Shown here: positions 34,418 to 43,718 of the stretch, one piece after another
How the letters are laid out: the number at the start of each line of letters is the position of its first letter
How positions within the stretch are numbered: the stretch's first letter is position 1
Assembly (NCBI GenBank): GCA_030068145.1
Contig: JAPJBO010000615.1
Location: 62,001-126,000 of the forward strand
Length of the DNA stretch: 64,000 bases
Direction: 5' to 3'
Source of the DNA: Diplonema papillatum
Lineage: Eukaryota > Euglenozoa > Diplonemea > Diplonemida > Diplonemidae
Program-made: the position numbers and the translations under genes
Notes under the pieces: generated by a model
Database searches by the model: none
What the model was told of the DNA's origin: nothing
The model's input: the letters and a program-made list of their open reading frames with translations, nothing else

Positions 34418-35029
34418 ACGGGAAAAGAATGGTCAAAGAGAAAGCTGGTCGTTTCTGACGCCTCGTCTGGGTCGTCTGACTCGGTCGCAACAACGACCGA
34501 GTCTGACAACGAAGAGCCCGAAGCCAAGATACCAGCGAAGACAGAAAGTCGTCCGAAAAGAAGCCAGCGCCAAAGCGCAAACGAGGTCGCCCAAGGGCAG
34601 CAAACACAAGCCGAAAGGCAATGCTTTCGCGCTGACCTTGCCTGCAGCGCAGCCCGGCGTGGACGCAAACCCGACAAACGACAAGCCGACGACGACAGTC
34701 AAAAACGCCTCCGGGTAAGGAGCACGACTCACGCGGCTGACACACCCATCAAGCACGGTGGAGTGGCCGCCGCTGCATCGGTCTACCTGGCAAGTGCAGC
34801 AGTTGCCTCGCCCGATTTGAGAAACTGGTGTGAGAAACGGGCTGACTGCCGAGTGATACGGTGGTTTACGACGAGTGGTGCGCCTCCTTACCACCCAGAG
34901 CCGACTTCAGCGGATTACAACAGCAGCAGCGTGCAAAGACGAAAGGACACAAAGCCAGCGGAGACACCCACGGCCGAAGTGATTGACTTCTTCTCCGCAA
35001 AGAGCGAAGTGTGCGACTCGCGGCTGTAG
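34418..35029 (+). CDS. Candidate terminal exon, Ser/Arg-rich unknown protein
   Basis: The frame is open without a stop from about 34362 to TAG 35027-35029 (over 220 codons) but has no ATG until late. This suggests a spliced exon whose acceptor is the pyrimidine-rich TCTTATTCTTCCAG at 34404-34417. Composition is coherent: a Ser/Thr/Glu-rich acidic stretch (VSDASSGSSDSVATTTESDN), then a basic Gln/Arg stretch, a short Ala/Val-rich segment (GGVAAAASVYLASAAVAS) and a C-terminal part with WCEKRADCRVIRWF. No domain recognised. Competing open frames exist in part of the region, so this is tentative. Confidence 0.35.
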   Translation, partial: TGKEWSKRKLVVSDASSGSSDSVATTTESDNEEPEAKIPAKTESRPKRSQRQSANEVAQGQQTQAERQCFRADLACSAARRGRKPDKRQADDDSQKRLRVRSTTHAADTPIKHGGVAAAASVYLASAAVASPDLRNWCEKRADCRVIRWFTTSGAPPYHPEPTSADYNSSSVQRRKDTKPAETPTAEVIDFFSAKSEVCDSRL

Positions 35030-35362
35030 CGGCCTACGGCAACTCCATAGACGTGGCAAGTTTATGGTTTGCCCGGTTTATCCGCCGGGTCTACGACCTA
35101 ATTTTTCCAGTCAGCCAACCTTAACATGTCGTTATTGGCACTTTCAGCTCGTTGGCTACCGGATCATCGGGTTTGCGCACGAATTCCGCACAAAACAGCG
35201 CGTTTCTGCACGACGTGCGGTCCAACTTTTGTCCGGTCCGATGCTAGCATCAAGTCTTTTTGGGTGAAAGGGGCTAAAGGGAGAGTAAACCTGGCAAAAT
35301 CTGCCCCGAACACTAAACTACGACTTTTCCTCCGAGTACTAATTTCGGGTTATTGAACCAGC

Positions 35363-35480
35363 CGTCAGCCTGCCAGCCAGAACGCCTCCGATTGCGTCAC
35401 TATCGGCGCAGTCATCCTCTGTGACAGGGCCGCGGTTCGCGCCGCGCCTCCGACGTAGCGACTTCCGCCCGCCGTAGTCG
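35363..35480 (+). mobile_element. 3' tip of the LINE family
   Basis: About 118 bp, matching the last coding bases of the LINE at 33125-33243: CCAGAACGCCTCCGATTGCG against TCAGAACGCCCCCGGCTGCG, then GACAGGGCC and the end TTGCGCCCGCCGTAG/TTCCGCCCGCCGTAG. Downstream sequence differs, so the match stops at the stop codon. It is a severely truncated insertion. Confidence 0.65.
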
Positions 35481-35631
35481 CGCTTTCTTCGTGTTTACTC
35501 TGTCGTCCCCTCCTGTGTCTTCACATTAAACTGCATCTTCCCTCATCCACCGAAAGAAGAAAATCCGCGATCTGTCCGGCTAGTCAAGAATTCGAGAGTT
35601 TCGTGCCGCTTATCTTTCCTCTTCCTCTTTG

Positions 35632-35802
35632 TCTGACTTGCGCTACTACTTCGCCAAGGCCGATGTGCCCGAAGGAATGCGAAGAGTTCAGCCTTACATA
35701 GACGCCCCAGTCATGTCGTCTCGTGCCCAGAAAGTTGCGTTTCTGCACGCCCACTATGCCCGCTGCGTGAGCAGTCTACACTTCTTGCAACGTCACAACG
35801 TG
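35632..35802 (+). CDS. Candidate internal exon of an unknown gene
   Basis: The frame LRYYFAKADVPEGMRRVQ to HAHYARCVSSLHFLQRHNV is well balanced and ends exactly at a good donor (GTG|GTAAGCC, 35803). A run of coding character with pyrimidine-rich TTTCCTCTTCCTCTTTG just upstream fits an exon. A second piece about 250 bp on (36000-36226: RRKRESEDSDSFSDYEIVS) ends at a stop and could be the final exon. They may continue the candidate at 34418-35029, but frames and junctions cannot be fixed by eye. Confidence 0.3.
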
Positions 35803-35890
35803 GTAAGCCACAACTGACAGGTGATAGGTACAGCAGGTAGCCAGGTTTGAAGGAATCCTGCATTTTGCGTTGTTTTGTGATCCTCTGCAA

Positions 35891-35970
35891 TAGTGTGGTA
35901 CTCATTTGCATGCAAATGACTCCCCACTAACGCAACAAGACGACGATCCTCTGCGTTATTTTCTGATTTG
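35891..35970. repeat. ATTTGCATGCAAAT repeat, copy 1
   Basis: TAGTGTGGTACTCATTTGCA is followed by TGCAAATGACTCCCCACTA, ACGCAACAAGACGACGA, and after a few bases TTTTCTGATTTGG. Contains the 14-bp palindrome ATTTGCATGCAAAT. Copies occur at 36240-36320 and 53281-53330. Confidence 0.8.
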
Positions 35971-36239
35971 GATTGACCTTATGGGCCCTTTTTCTGATTC
36001 TGGTTCCGACCCACGGGTCACACAACGATTGCGCCCTCCCGCCGGCTCTTACCGGCTACTCACGTCCTCCGCATCGCGGCGTGCCTATCGGCGCAAGCGA
36101 GAAAGCGAAGACTCCGATTCCTTTTCGGATTATGAGATCGTGAGCAACTGCCAACAACAGTTGCAGCCGACTAGAGTTGCGCCGCACCGAAAGCGCGGAA
36201 AAAGTGACCCTTCTGGAGTCACGTAGCGAAAAGCTGGCA

Positions 36240-36320
36240 TAGTGTGGTACTCATTTGCATGCAAATGACTCCCCACTAACGCAACAAGAAGACGATTTTT
36301 CTTGATTTTTTGTGATTTGG
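36240..36320. repeat. ATTTGCATGCAAAT repeat, copy 2
   Basis: Near-identical to copy 1 through AACGCAACAAGA and again followed by a TTTTTTGTGATTTGG end, so the homology is about 75-80 bp. The two copies flank a 270-bp segment that holds the candidate last exon (36000-36226). Confidence 0.8.
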
Positions 36321-37168
36321 ACCACCTGATCCTGACCCAAGTTTCGGGGAGTTTCGGGTAGTTTCGGGGAGTTTCCCTGTTTGGGACTGGGGGTCCCCAT
36401 GCGACTACCTCGCTGGCACTTGCGACCTGTGCTGCCGGTGCTTGCCTGGCACGTGCGCAAGTAATCTCCTGCACGCCCGGCCAAATGTGCTTGTCTTTGC
36501 CAGGGTGTGGCACGCTCACGACAGACTGGTGCCGATACCCCGCGGGCTTCGTTACTTCACTAACCCCGATTCTCCTCTGCCTTCTTCTTCTCCATGGTTC
36601 GGAAGGTGTTCATCCCCGCCCGTGCGTGGACGGTGGCGGTGGTTGACTTCGCTGCTGCTGCGGATGCGCCGCCGTCAACCACCCAATAACTGGATTGGAA
36701 CCGTGTTCGTCGCAGCCGTAGCGTACAGACCCCACTGCCCCTTCCACCTGGTTACGTCGGGGCTCGTGCCCTCGGCCCGTTTCTTTGCGAATACGTCTCT
36801 TCCCTCAGGAGCCGTGGCTCCTTTTGTTTATGCGCGCAGGGCGTCTGCAGTTCGGGCTTTGGGTGTTTTCTCGATCGGACACCCGACAATACACCATTGG
36901 CTGTGCCGAGCCTGTCGTTGCCTGTTCTTGCCCGCCAGTGTGCAGGCGTACACAGTCCCCTCGTTCCAGCGTAAAGAAAACGAGGAAGGAATGGTATCAC
37001 CGGAAAAGGATACGCCCCACACGAGGTGGGTGTGGCTTTAGCGTATAAGCGGGGAGGCAGGCAGGGGAAGGCTTGGGGAGGGAGAGTGGTGCCCATAGCC
37101 ACAGGAGCTGAGTGCGAGCTCGTGATCACAGGTCGTAAACTACTCTAATTTACTGCAGGAGGAGGTTT

Positions 37169-37800
37169 TTGTGATGTGTTGCGGGTCGGGTTTGCGAACT
37201 GTAGTGCACCGGGCGGTGCAAAGTGGCGGCATCTCGCTTCCGCTGCACCTCCACGTCTAATCCCTTGTTCAAACATTTGTCATTGCCATCCAGTTTACGG
37301 TCCATTCTGCGGAGTCCGCATCGCCTCGTCAACGACCACTTTGACCTTCACGAACGGCATTTTCCTTTTTTGCCATGGTGGTTTGATTCGGGCGCTTACG
37401 GTGTGGATCTTGGGGTTGTTGATTCGGGGGGTTGTGATGTGTTGTATTTGCGAAGTGTATCAGAGCACCGGACGGTGCAAAGTGGCGGCGCCTCGCTTCC
37501 CTCAACCATTCGTGCATCATCCAGTATACGGTACACTTTGCGGTGTCTGCATCACCTCGTCAACGACCACCTCGACCGCCACAAACGGCACTTTCTTTTT
37601 TTGCGATGGTGATTTGGTTCGGCTCTTGCAGTCTGGGTCTTGTGGATTTGTTGATGCGGGAGTTTTGTGGTACGTTGCGGGTTGGGTTTGTGGAGCGTAG
37701 CACAGCACCAGACGGTGCGAAGTGGCGGTGCCTGCTTCTCCGCTGAACCTCCAAGTCTAAACCGTTCTTCAAACATTCGTCGTCATGCGTCATGCCGGTA
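37169..37800. repeat. Diverged tandem repeat, about 250-bp unit, 2.5 copies
   Basis: Each unit carries in order TGTTGCGGGT or a variant, GACGGTGC(A/G)AAGTGGCGG, a C-rich stretch, CGTCAACGACCAC, AACGGCA(C/T)TTTC and a TTGTTGATTCGGG or variant end. Units start at about 37169, 37431 and 37666 (partial). Confidence 0.7.
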
Positions 37801-37826
37801 GTGCTGAGATGAAAACCTCCTTCTAC

Positions 37827-37995
37827 TCACCACCCACCCACCCACCCACACACACACCACCCACCTACCCACCCACCCACCCACCACCCACCCACCCACC
37901 CACCCACCCACCCACCCACCACCCACCCACCCACCCACCCACCCACCCACCACCCACCCACCCACCCACCCACCCACCCACCCACCCACCCAAGC
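37827..37995. repeat. (CCCA)n microsatellite, about 165 bp
   Basis: Nearly pure CCCA/CCA units with a short CACACACA interruption. Purine and pyrimidine strands are fully asymmetric. Confidence 0.95.
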
Positions 37996-38139
37996 AAATC
38001 CACTTTTTCTCCCAAAAACGGGGTGAGTTTCGGGGAGTTTCGGGGAGTTTCGAGCAAGTTTCGGGGAGTTTCGGGGAACTGCCTCTGAGCCGGGATCAGG
38101 TGGTTGGATTGATTTTTTGGGATTCCAAAAGGGGAAGAT

Positions 38140-39375
38140 TACAAACATGCCCCCATAGTTTGGCCGACTTTTCAAGTTTGCCCCTGGAAGTTCTTACTTT
38201 TTACAAGGTTGCCCCATATATTTACTACCTTTTACAAGGTTGTCCCCCTATATTTACTAATTCTTACAAACATGCCCCTTGATAGTTCTTACTTTTTACA
38301 AGTACGTGCGCTCGGCTAAGGCCGGCGCGTGGCGAGACTGGAGGCAGCAGTTAAAGTTCGGGGAACAGCAAAGTTTGGGCGAAGCTAAGTTCGGGCAATG
38401 CTAGTTCTGGTGAAGCAAAGTTCGGGCGAAACAAAGTTCGGGCGAAGCTAAGTTCGGGTGAGCAAAGTTCTGGTGAAGCAAAGTTCGGGCGAAGCTAAGT
38501 TCTGGTAAAGCAAAGTTCGGGCGAAGCAAAGTTCGGGTGAAGCTAAGTTCGGGCGAAACAAAGTCCGGGCGAAGCTAAGTTCTGGGGGAAGCAAAGTTCG
38601 GGTGAAGCAAAGTTCTGGTGAAGCTAAGATCGGGCGAAACAAAGTTCGGGCGAAGCTAAGTTCGGGTGAAGCTAAGTTCTGGTGAAGCAAAGTTCGGGCG
38701 AAGCAAAGTTCTGGCGAAGCTAAGTTCGGGTGAAGCAAAGTTCTGGTGAAGCTAAGTTCGGGCGAAACAAAGTTCGGGCGAAGCAAAGTTCTGGGCGAAG
38801 CTAAGTTCGGATGAAGCAAAGTTCTGGTGAAGCAAAGTTCGGGCGAAGCTAAGTTCGGGCGAAGCAAGTTCGGCGCCAGTACCCGGGGGGGAGGCCCCCC
38901 CGGACCCCCCCCGACTCACCCGGGGTAAGCCAAATACCGCGAGATACTGAGAAACTCCGCAAAAAACGCAACTTTCGGGCACATTAGACCCCGAAACGCA
39001 ACAAACCTCGAAAACTATCTTCGACCGGGAAAATGTCATGGGCGGGGTTCGAACCCAGGCCTACCGGCCTGAAGGCCGACACCCGGTCATTCTGCCACCC
39101 GCATACCTTTCGGAAGGGTAAAAAAAAGCTTGCTCCGCACTATTATCCAGTCCAAAAACAATACACTTTTTTACTGGAGAAAAGTGGGGTTGGCTCGAAT
39201 AGAGGCTATTCACATTGCATGTTCATAGGACCTCCAGTCTCGAAACATGCCCATGAAGTTTCCCCTTTTTTACAAACATGCCCAAAAAGTTTCCATTTCT
39301 TACAAACGTGCCCATGAATTTTCTACTTCTTACAAGGTTGCCCAATATAGTTTACAGATCTTACAAACTTGCCAG
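38140..39375. repeat. Tandem array of about 31-bp units split by an inserted element
   Basis: Units of the form TTACAAACATGCCC plus an AT-rich half occur about five times before 38301 and about four times after 39242. The reading TTACAA|AACATGCCC is interrupted exactly by the 941-bp composite repeat. The array therefore predates the insertion. Confidence 0.85.
38302..39242 (-). repeat. Composite GTTCGGG-array/tRNA-like element, copy 4 (complete, clean insertion)
   Basis: Starts GTACGTGCGCTCGGCTAAGG and ends CCTCCAGTCTCG, like copy 3. The array of AAGTTCGGGCGAAGC and AAGTTCTGGTGAAGC units is 38353-38870. A G/C spacer and a body with GATACTGAGAAACTCCGC follow. The antisense tRNA-like part is 39035-39105: on the minus strand GGTGGCAGAATGACCGGG and GGGTTCGAACCCCGCC resemble boxes A and B. 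The flanking tandem array shows that the element added 941 bp plus an AA duplication. Closely related to copy 3, so both are fairly young. Confidence 0.85.
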
Positions 39376-40223
39376 GTTCTTGCTCGATGGAATTGCTGTT
39401 GTGCACCCGGGATGATCTGTACTGTAACCTCTTCATTGTGTTGTGACTCTGTTGTGCGCAGGTATTCACCATCGGAGAACGAGAAGCGGAAGAGACTGGT
39501 CTCCAAGATAAAACACACCCAGGACTTGTAAGCCTGTCCAAAAACCAAAGAAAGGCTACAGCGTCGAAAGGTTTGAAATATTCGGACATGTGGAGAGCAA
39601 AATAGAAAGAGCAGGTGCGTCCCGGCCCGGAGGAAGCAGCGAGAGGAACGCGGGGTAACCCCCTTCAGACCCGATAGAAGGGCCCATTGCAGGACAGCGG
39701 ATGTCAGCTGACCGGGAGCTACGCTAAATTATGCGTCATGTGATACCTGATACGTGTGTGCGATGGTCGTTCAGTGGCTTGCATCCCAGGTGATGCTTAA
39801 GTGCAGCCGACGATTCGAACCGGAGATTCGTTTGCGAAAATGAACCATCGAGAAAAAAAAAGGGATTAGGACGGAGGGTTGGGGTTTGAAAAGGGAGGAC
39901 ATTCACAGATCTGCTATTTGTCATCCTGTTTTTTGCATGTCAAAACGTTGTGACCCGAATCACCACATCCGGTGCACCTTCGTTTCCGTACAAGTTGTCG
40001 ACAAATAACAAGTAAAAGCAAACAAAACTACGCATTTCTTTGCTGCTGGCGCTGGGTCACTTGACGTGCCGCGCTTTGAGCCCTTTTGTGGTTTGTTGAT
40101 TACATCGGAGCATGTTCGTTTGTTGTGCCCTGTAGATTTGCAATCGAAGGGGACGGACCTCGCCATTGCTTTTCATCCTTCGCTTTTTTTCCCCCTCAGC
40201 AGTACACGGGAGGAAGTATGTGG
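39376..40223. other. Intergenic, no gene supported
   Basis: No frame has domain features. Short frames at 39396-39531 and 40066-40320 end in or cross repeats. Nothing else recognised. Confidence 0.4.
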
Positions 40224-40425
40224 TACGATGCCAAACCCCCCCCTTTGCACTGATACACGGTGCACTAGTAAAAGTGAAAAAGGTGTTTTGACTAGTCATT
40301 TTACTAGTGAAAAAGCATGACTAGTGCACTAGTAAAAACACTAGTAAAAATGACTAGTGCACTAGTAAAAATGACTAGTGCACTAGTCAAAATGACTAGT
40401 GTCGTAGTAGAAATCCACCTGTTCC
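40224..40425 (+). repeat. Palindrome-array element A (ACTAGT type)
   Basis: The terminal block is ACGATGCCAAACCCCCCCC, TTTGCACTGATACACGGTG. Then come about nine ACTAGT palindromes, several within the 14-bp perfect palindrome ACTAGTGCACTAGT, spaced by AAAA(A)TG. The far end is GTAGAAATCCACCT. Element B at 42655-42797 is the same in inverse orientation. Confidence 0.8.
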
Positions 40426-40780
40426 GAACCGAAATCTGGGCTGGTTTGTAAATTTCAGAGGGTCCCACCGCACAACTGTACCCTACCGTTGCGCTTGCTA
40501 CCGTGTTCGGAATAATGTTGGACCGGGAAAAAGTCGAAATACTTTTCAAAACCCCAAAACTTGGGCCAAAAGTCCAAAAAGGTTCCGGTCCAAGTATTTT
40601 ACAGTAGGGTTCACGCCCAAAAGGAAGTTTAGAATCCGGGAATACGATAGGATATGATACATGTGGTGTCTACAGTCAAGGGCGCGCCCAAGTCCGTCAA
40701 CAGCGCCCTACAACTTGGAGAAGGTGCTACTTTAGCCAGACTCAAGGTGGCGAGTCGCTGAGCGTAGTCGGCACGCGGCA

Positions 40781-41025
40781 TCGCCGGGCCTTACGGAGCA
40801 GGGCCAGCGGCATGCCGCGGAAGGACTCGACCTCGGCGAGCTCGCAGTGAAGCGAGCGTCGCTGAGTGAAGGCGACGTCCTGGCCGCCGAGTGGCGGACA
40901 CGCGCGTTTTTGACGCGGTGGATGCCGACGACAGCGGGCTGCTGACGTTCAAGGAGTTGATCAAGTATAGCCGGTCCCGGACGTCGTGTTCCGGCACGTG
41001 GTCGGCGACGGGGGCAATCTCATGA
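40781..41025 (+). pseudogene. EF-hand protein gene fragment
   Basis: The frame TRVFDAVDADDSGLLTFKEL (about 40900-40960) is a textbook EF-hand loop, with Asp at positions 1, 3 and 5 of DADDSGLLTFKE and a Leu/Phe-flanked helix. Upstream helical sequence (AAEGLDLGELAVKRASLSEG, then DVLAAEW; 40820-40895) reads in a different register, so at least one frameshift separates them. No start codon or second EF-hand seen, and a stop follows at 41023. It is best read as a captured or decayed piece of a host calcium-binding gene. It lies between imperfect inverted repeats (about 40496-40600 and 41275-41395). Confidence 0.6.
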
Positions 41026-42654
41026 GTCGCCCCCGCCATGCTCACCCGAGCTGCTTGTCTACGCGACCCAGGCTATGCCCATAGTCATGATCGTGCACCA
41101 CGGGTTTTAAGGACAAACAGAAACTAAAGGTAACCTGAACCAATTTGGACGCGTTTCGGCCCGGAATTCGGGAAGCTTTGAAATGTTCGTACATTCTGCC
41201 GGTCCCATCATTTGTGTAACGGAAACACGAAACGAGTGCAAAAGCTGCTTGGGTCAGACTTCAAAATACCGCCAAAAAGTGAAAATCCCAGGGAAAAGTC
41301 CAAAACTTTCAGAACCTGCAAAAAGTCCAAAAAGAAATTCTGGTCCAAAGAAATTCCGGTCCAATGATTTTCCGAACGCAGTTCCCAACGCGATTCCTTA
41401 CTGTGCGATAGACGAAAGCTGGGGGTCAGTTGTCTGCCACGAGCGTCATTCAACAAAGCCAGTTCTGCAGGAATAAGTCACGATTACTCGTCGGTTTGTG
41501 TTTTGCGGCTGAACATGCAGACTGTGGTCCCTTTTTTGGTGGGCCGCCCACCCCCACTCTTCCCCCACAGGAATCGGGCTGAGTATTGAGTTCTGTAAAG
41601 TGCAAGTGCCATGAAGGCAGGCGAGCACCACGGCTGAGTACGGGGAGTTTCTGGGAATTTGTTGCCTACTAGGAGTGTTATACAGCTTGCCTGCCTCATG
41701 CTCTTCCGCACATACTACTAGTCGCTCCCAATGCCCGATAGACAGTGCGTTGTGAGTTCAAGCTACTCCGAGGCGGTGATTTATATCGTCGTATGTGAAC
41801 AACCGAAGATGCGAAAGAAGCTGTTTCCACAAAAAGTACACCGGCTACGCGATTCACCGTGCGGTAGACCCGACGAGTAGAAACCAGAACCTGCTGGTGT
41901 CCCACCCGACGAAAGCTTAATGGTCGTCTGCACGTCCCGAAAAGACAAAGAAACGTGACTTCCAGGCATTCGAAATGCCCGGACAAAGCACCACGACGTG
42001 TTGACTGGCACACAACGCGCGCGCCACAGGCTACAAGAATGGTTTTCCGCGGCGGCGTGAAAGAGGAAGTCTCCAAGCACGCAATGAGAGAGTGCCTCCA
42101 ACACTAGAAAGCGGAGCACATAGCAGTGAGCAACTATTTGTGGAATGTGCACAACACAAAGCCTTGCATGCAAACAGTTCGCAGGCGGACAAAGCCAGCA
42201 CCTGTTGCACATTCATGTTGGGAAGCTCGGCAAGAAGACCTGCCGACCATCTCTCGTTTCTTCGTGGGTTTTAGGGAACCCACGAACTACTGTAAATGCA
42301 CTGTGTCCGGTGCGATGCCAAGGCGATAGGAGCGCCATGAGCGACAAGCCGAATCTACGGACGAGAGTTTGAATGTGGTCGGAAGCCCGCATTATCCAGT
42401 GTCTGAGACCTGTCACGACATGTCTCTGACCTCACCGTAGGGATAGCACTGTCGTTTGCACTATGTTTGCTAAGCCATACAAGCTCAGGAACTTTCCAAG
42501 AAACCAACCAAAAAACCTCGCAACTCTGCCTGTCTCTCGCGAAAACTGGGGTTGTCCAGGTGGTTTGTGGTGTCTGGGCACCGGTGATCACGGTCGTGCC
42601 GTAAAACCCCTCGAAAACTCTCGAAACACCCAGGATTTGGGTCCAGGTTAGGTG
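41026..42654. other. Intergenic, no gene supported
   Basis: Contains the right half of the imperfect inverted repeat around the EF-hand relic (words GTCCAAAAAG, CCGGTCCAATGATTTTCCGA). The rest, including overlapping frames on both strands at 41696-42372, has no clear coding signature. Confidence 0.4.
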
Positions 42655-42797
42655 GATTTTGTCTAAATCACTAGTCATTTTTACTAGTGCACTAGTCATT
42701 TTCACTAGTGGCACTAGTCATTTTACTAGTCAAAATTTTGACTAGTAAAACCACTAGTCAAAGTCAAAAAAGTCCTTGACTAGTGCACCGTGTAATA
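42655..42797 (-). repeat. Palindrome-array element B (ACTAGT type, inverted)
   Basis: Read on the minus strand it begins TTACACGGTGCACTAGTCAA and ends in CTAGTGATTTAGACAAAATC then CACCT, matching both ends of element A. It contains about eight ACTAGT palindromes. Confidence 0.8.
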
Positions 42798-42800
42798 AGC

Positions 42801-42995
42801 ATTTATTCGGCAAGATAATTTCCGTTTATTTTGTCGAGGTGTCGGTTTTAGTCCCGAGGGAGGCCCGAGGGGGGGTTTGCAACCCCGAGCCACGAGCGGA
42901 GCGAGTGGCGAGGGGTTGCAAACCCCCCCGAGGGCCTCCCGAGGGACTAAAACCGACACCGAGGCAAAATTGGCGGAAATTATTGCCGAATAAAT
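42801..42995. repeat. 195-bp near-perfect hairpin
   Basis: Left arm 42801-42886 (ATTTATTCGGCAAGATAATT to GGGTTTGCAACCCC) pairs with right arm 42912-42995, with only a few mismatches and one-base shifts. The 25-bp centre is itself partly palindromic (CCACGAGCGGAGCGAGTGG). It starts three bases beyond element B, so the two are adjacent or one inserted beside the other. Short frames on both strands across it are by-products of the symmetry. Confidence 0.9.
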
Positions 42996-43004
42996 GATTT
43001 TATT

Positions 43005-43716
43005 GGGAAAACTAAATTCCCGAGGGTGGAAACAAAACATCGTTGCTTGGACGGCGTGAAATTTTGATAAGTCGCGGGGAGTTGATGTGGTGTTAGTTTG
43101 CAACGCGAGTGCTCGGCCGCTTGCACATGCACAGCAGGCGATCAGCAGATGAACTCAGACAGCTGGAATCCAGTGTGCTCAGGCAGACCCACAGATGTTC
43201 TTGCAACGAGACTCAAGCACACTGAATTGGTACAAGTTTTCTACGCACTTGGACCTGGAATTCAGCATGGGTGAGTTCGCTGGCGGTGAACTTCATCTGA
43301 CACTTACTGGGCTGGAGCGTTCACGGGAGGGGTTTTCTTCACAGGCCTTTGAGCACCGAGGATGAGACACGAATGAATTCGGCTCAAAACGAGCTCAAAA
43401 CACGCGATTTCACTCACCACAGGGAGAAAAAAAATTTGCGAGGGGTCTCCCCTACAGATTTCTCTGTATAACCCATGCAAAAATAAACGTTTATTTTTTT
43501 CGCGATACAAAATAAATTTTGTTTATTTTTTTCACCTGAAAATGGCTGGCGGCACAAAATAAATGCTGCCACACGAAATACATTCCAAAAATAAACTCGT
43601 ATATTTTTCCGGCCTGTGTAAACACAATGGAATCCTGCCAAAAATAAACGAAATTTATCGTCACGCTCCGCAAGCCATTTTCACCAGAGGGAATTTATTT
43701 TTCCCAATAAAAAAAA
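43005..43716. repeat. Segment between inverted copies of GGGAATTTAKTTTTCCCAAT, with AAATAAAC palindromes
   Basis: TTTTATTGGGAAAACTAAAT (from about 43008) is the inverse of the GGGAATTTATTTTTCCCAAT run (about 43690-43709). The right half (43475-43650) is studded with AAATAAAC/GTTTATTT words, including the palindrome AAATAAACGTTTATTT. This resembles a third palindrome-array type. No gene supported inside. Confidence 0.5.
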
Positions 43717-43718
43717 TT

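Larger units (their letters stand above)
36321..38104. mobile_element. Possible 1.8-kb element bounded by ACCACCTGATC inverted repeats
   Basis: ACCACCTGATC (36321-36331) is matched by its inverse GATCAGGTGGT (38094-38104), with weaker similarity beyond. Just inside each end are tandem GTTTCGGGGA-type repeats (about 36336-36375 and 38026-38078), which run in the same direct orientation at both ends. Inside lie frames of unclear coding value (36442-37041), three diverged repeats of about 250 bp (37169-37800) and a long CACC microsatellite. No transposase recognised. Confidence 0.4.

Noticed and set aside
37827-38057. Gly/Val/Trp repeat protein on the minus strand
   Set aside because: Pure translation of the CCCA microsatellite.
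38448-39039. Minus-strand frames with ASPELCFARTLL repeats
   Set aside because: Translation of the GTTCGGG array of composite repeat copy 4; similar frames occur in copies 1 and 3.
39035-39105. Functional tRNA gene
   Set aside because: Boxes A and B resemble tRNA but the stems do not pair properly. The segment is always embedded in the same repeat, so it is a tRNA-derived part of the element.
42776-43103. Similar frames on both strands across 42.8-43.1 kb
   Set aside because: Both arise from the two arms of the same 195-bp hairpin; the peptide similarity is the palindrome read twice.
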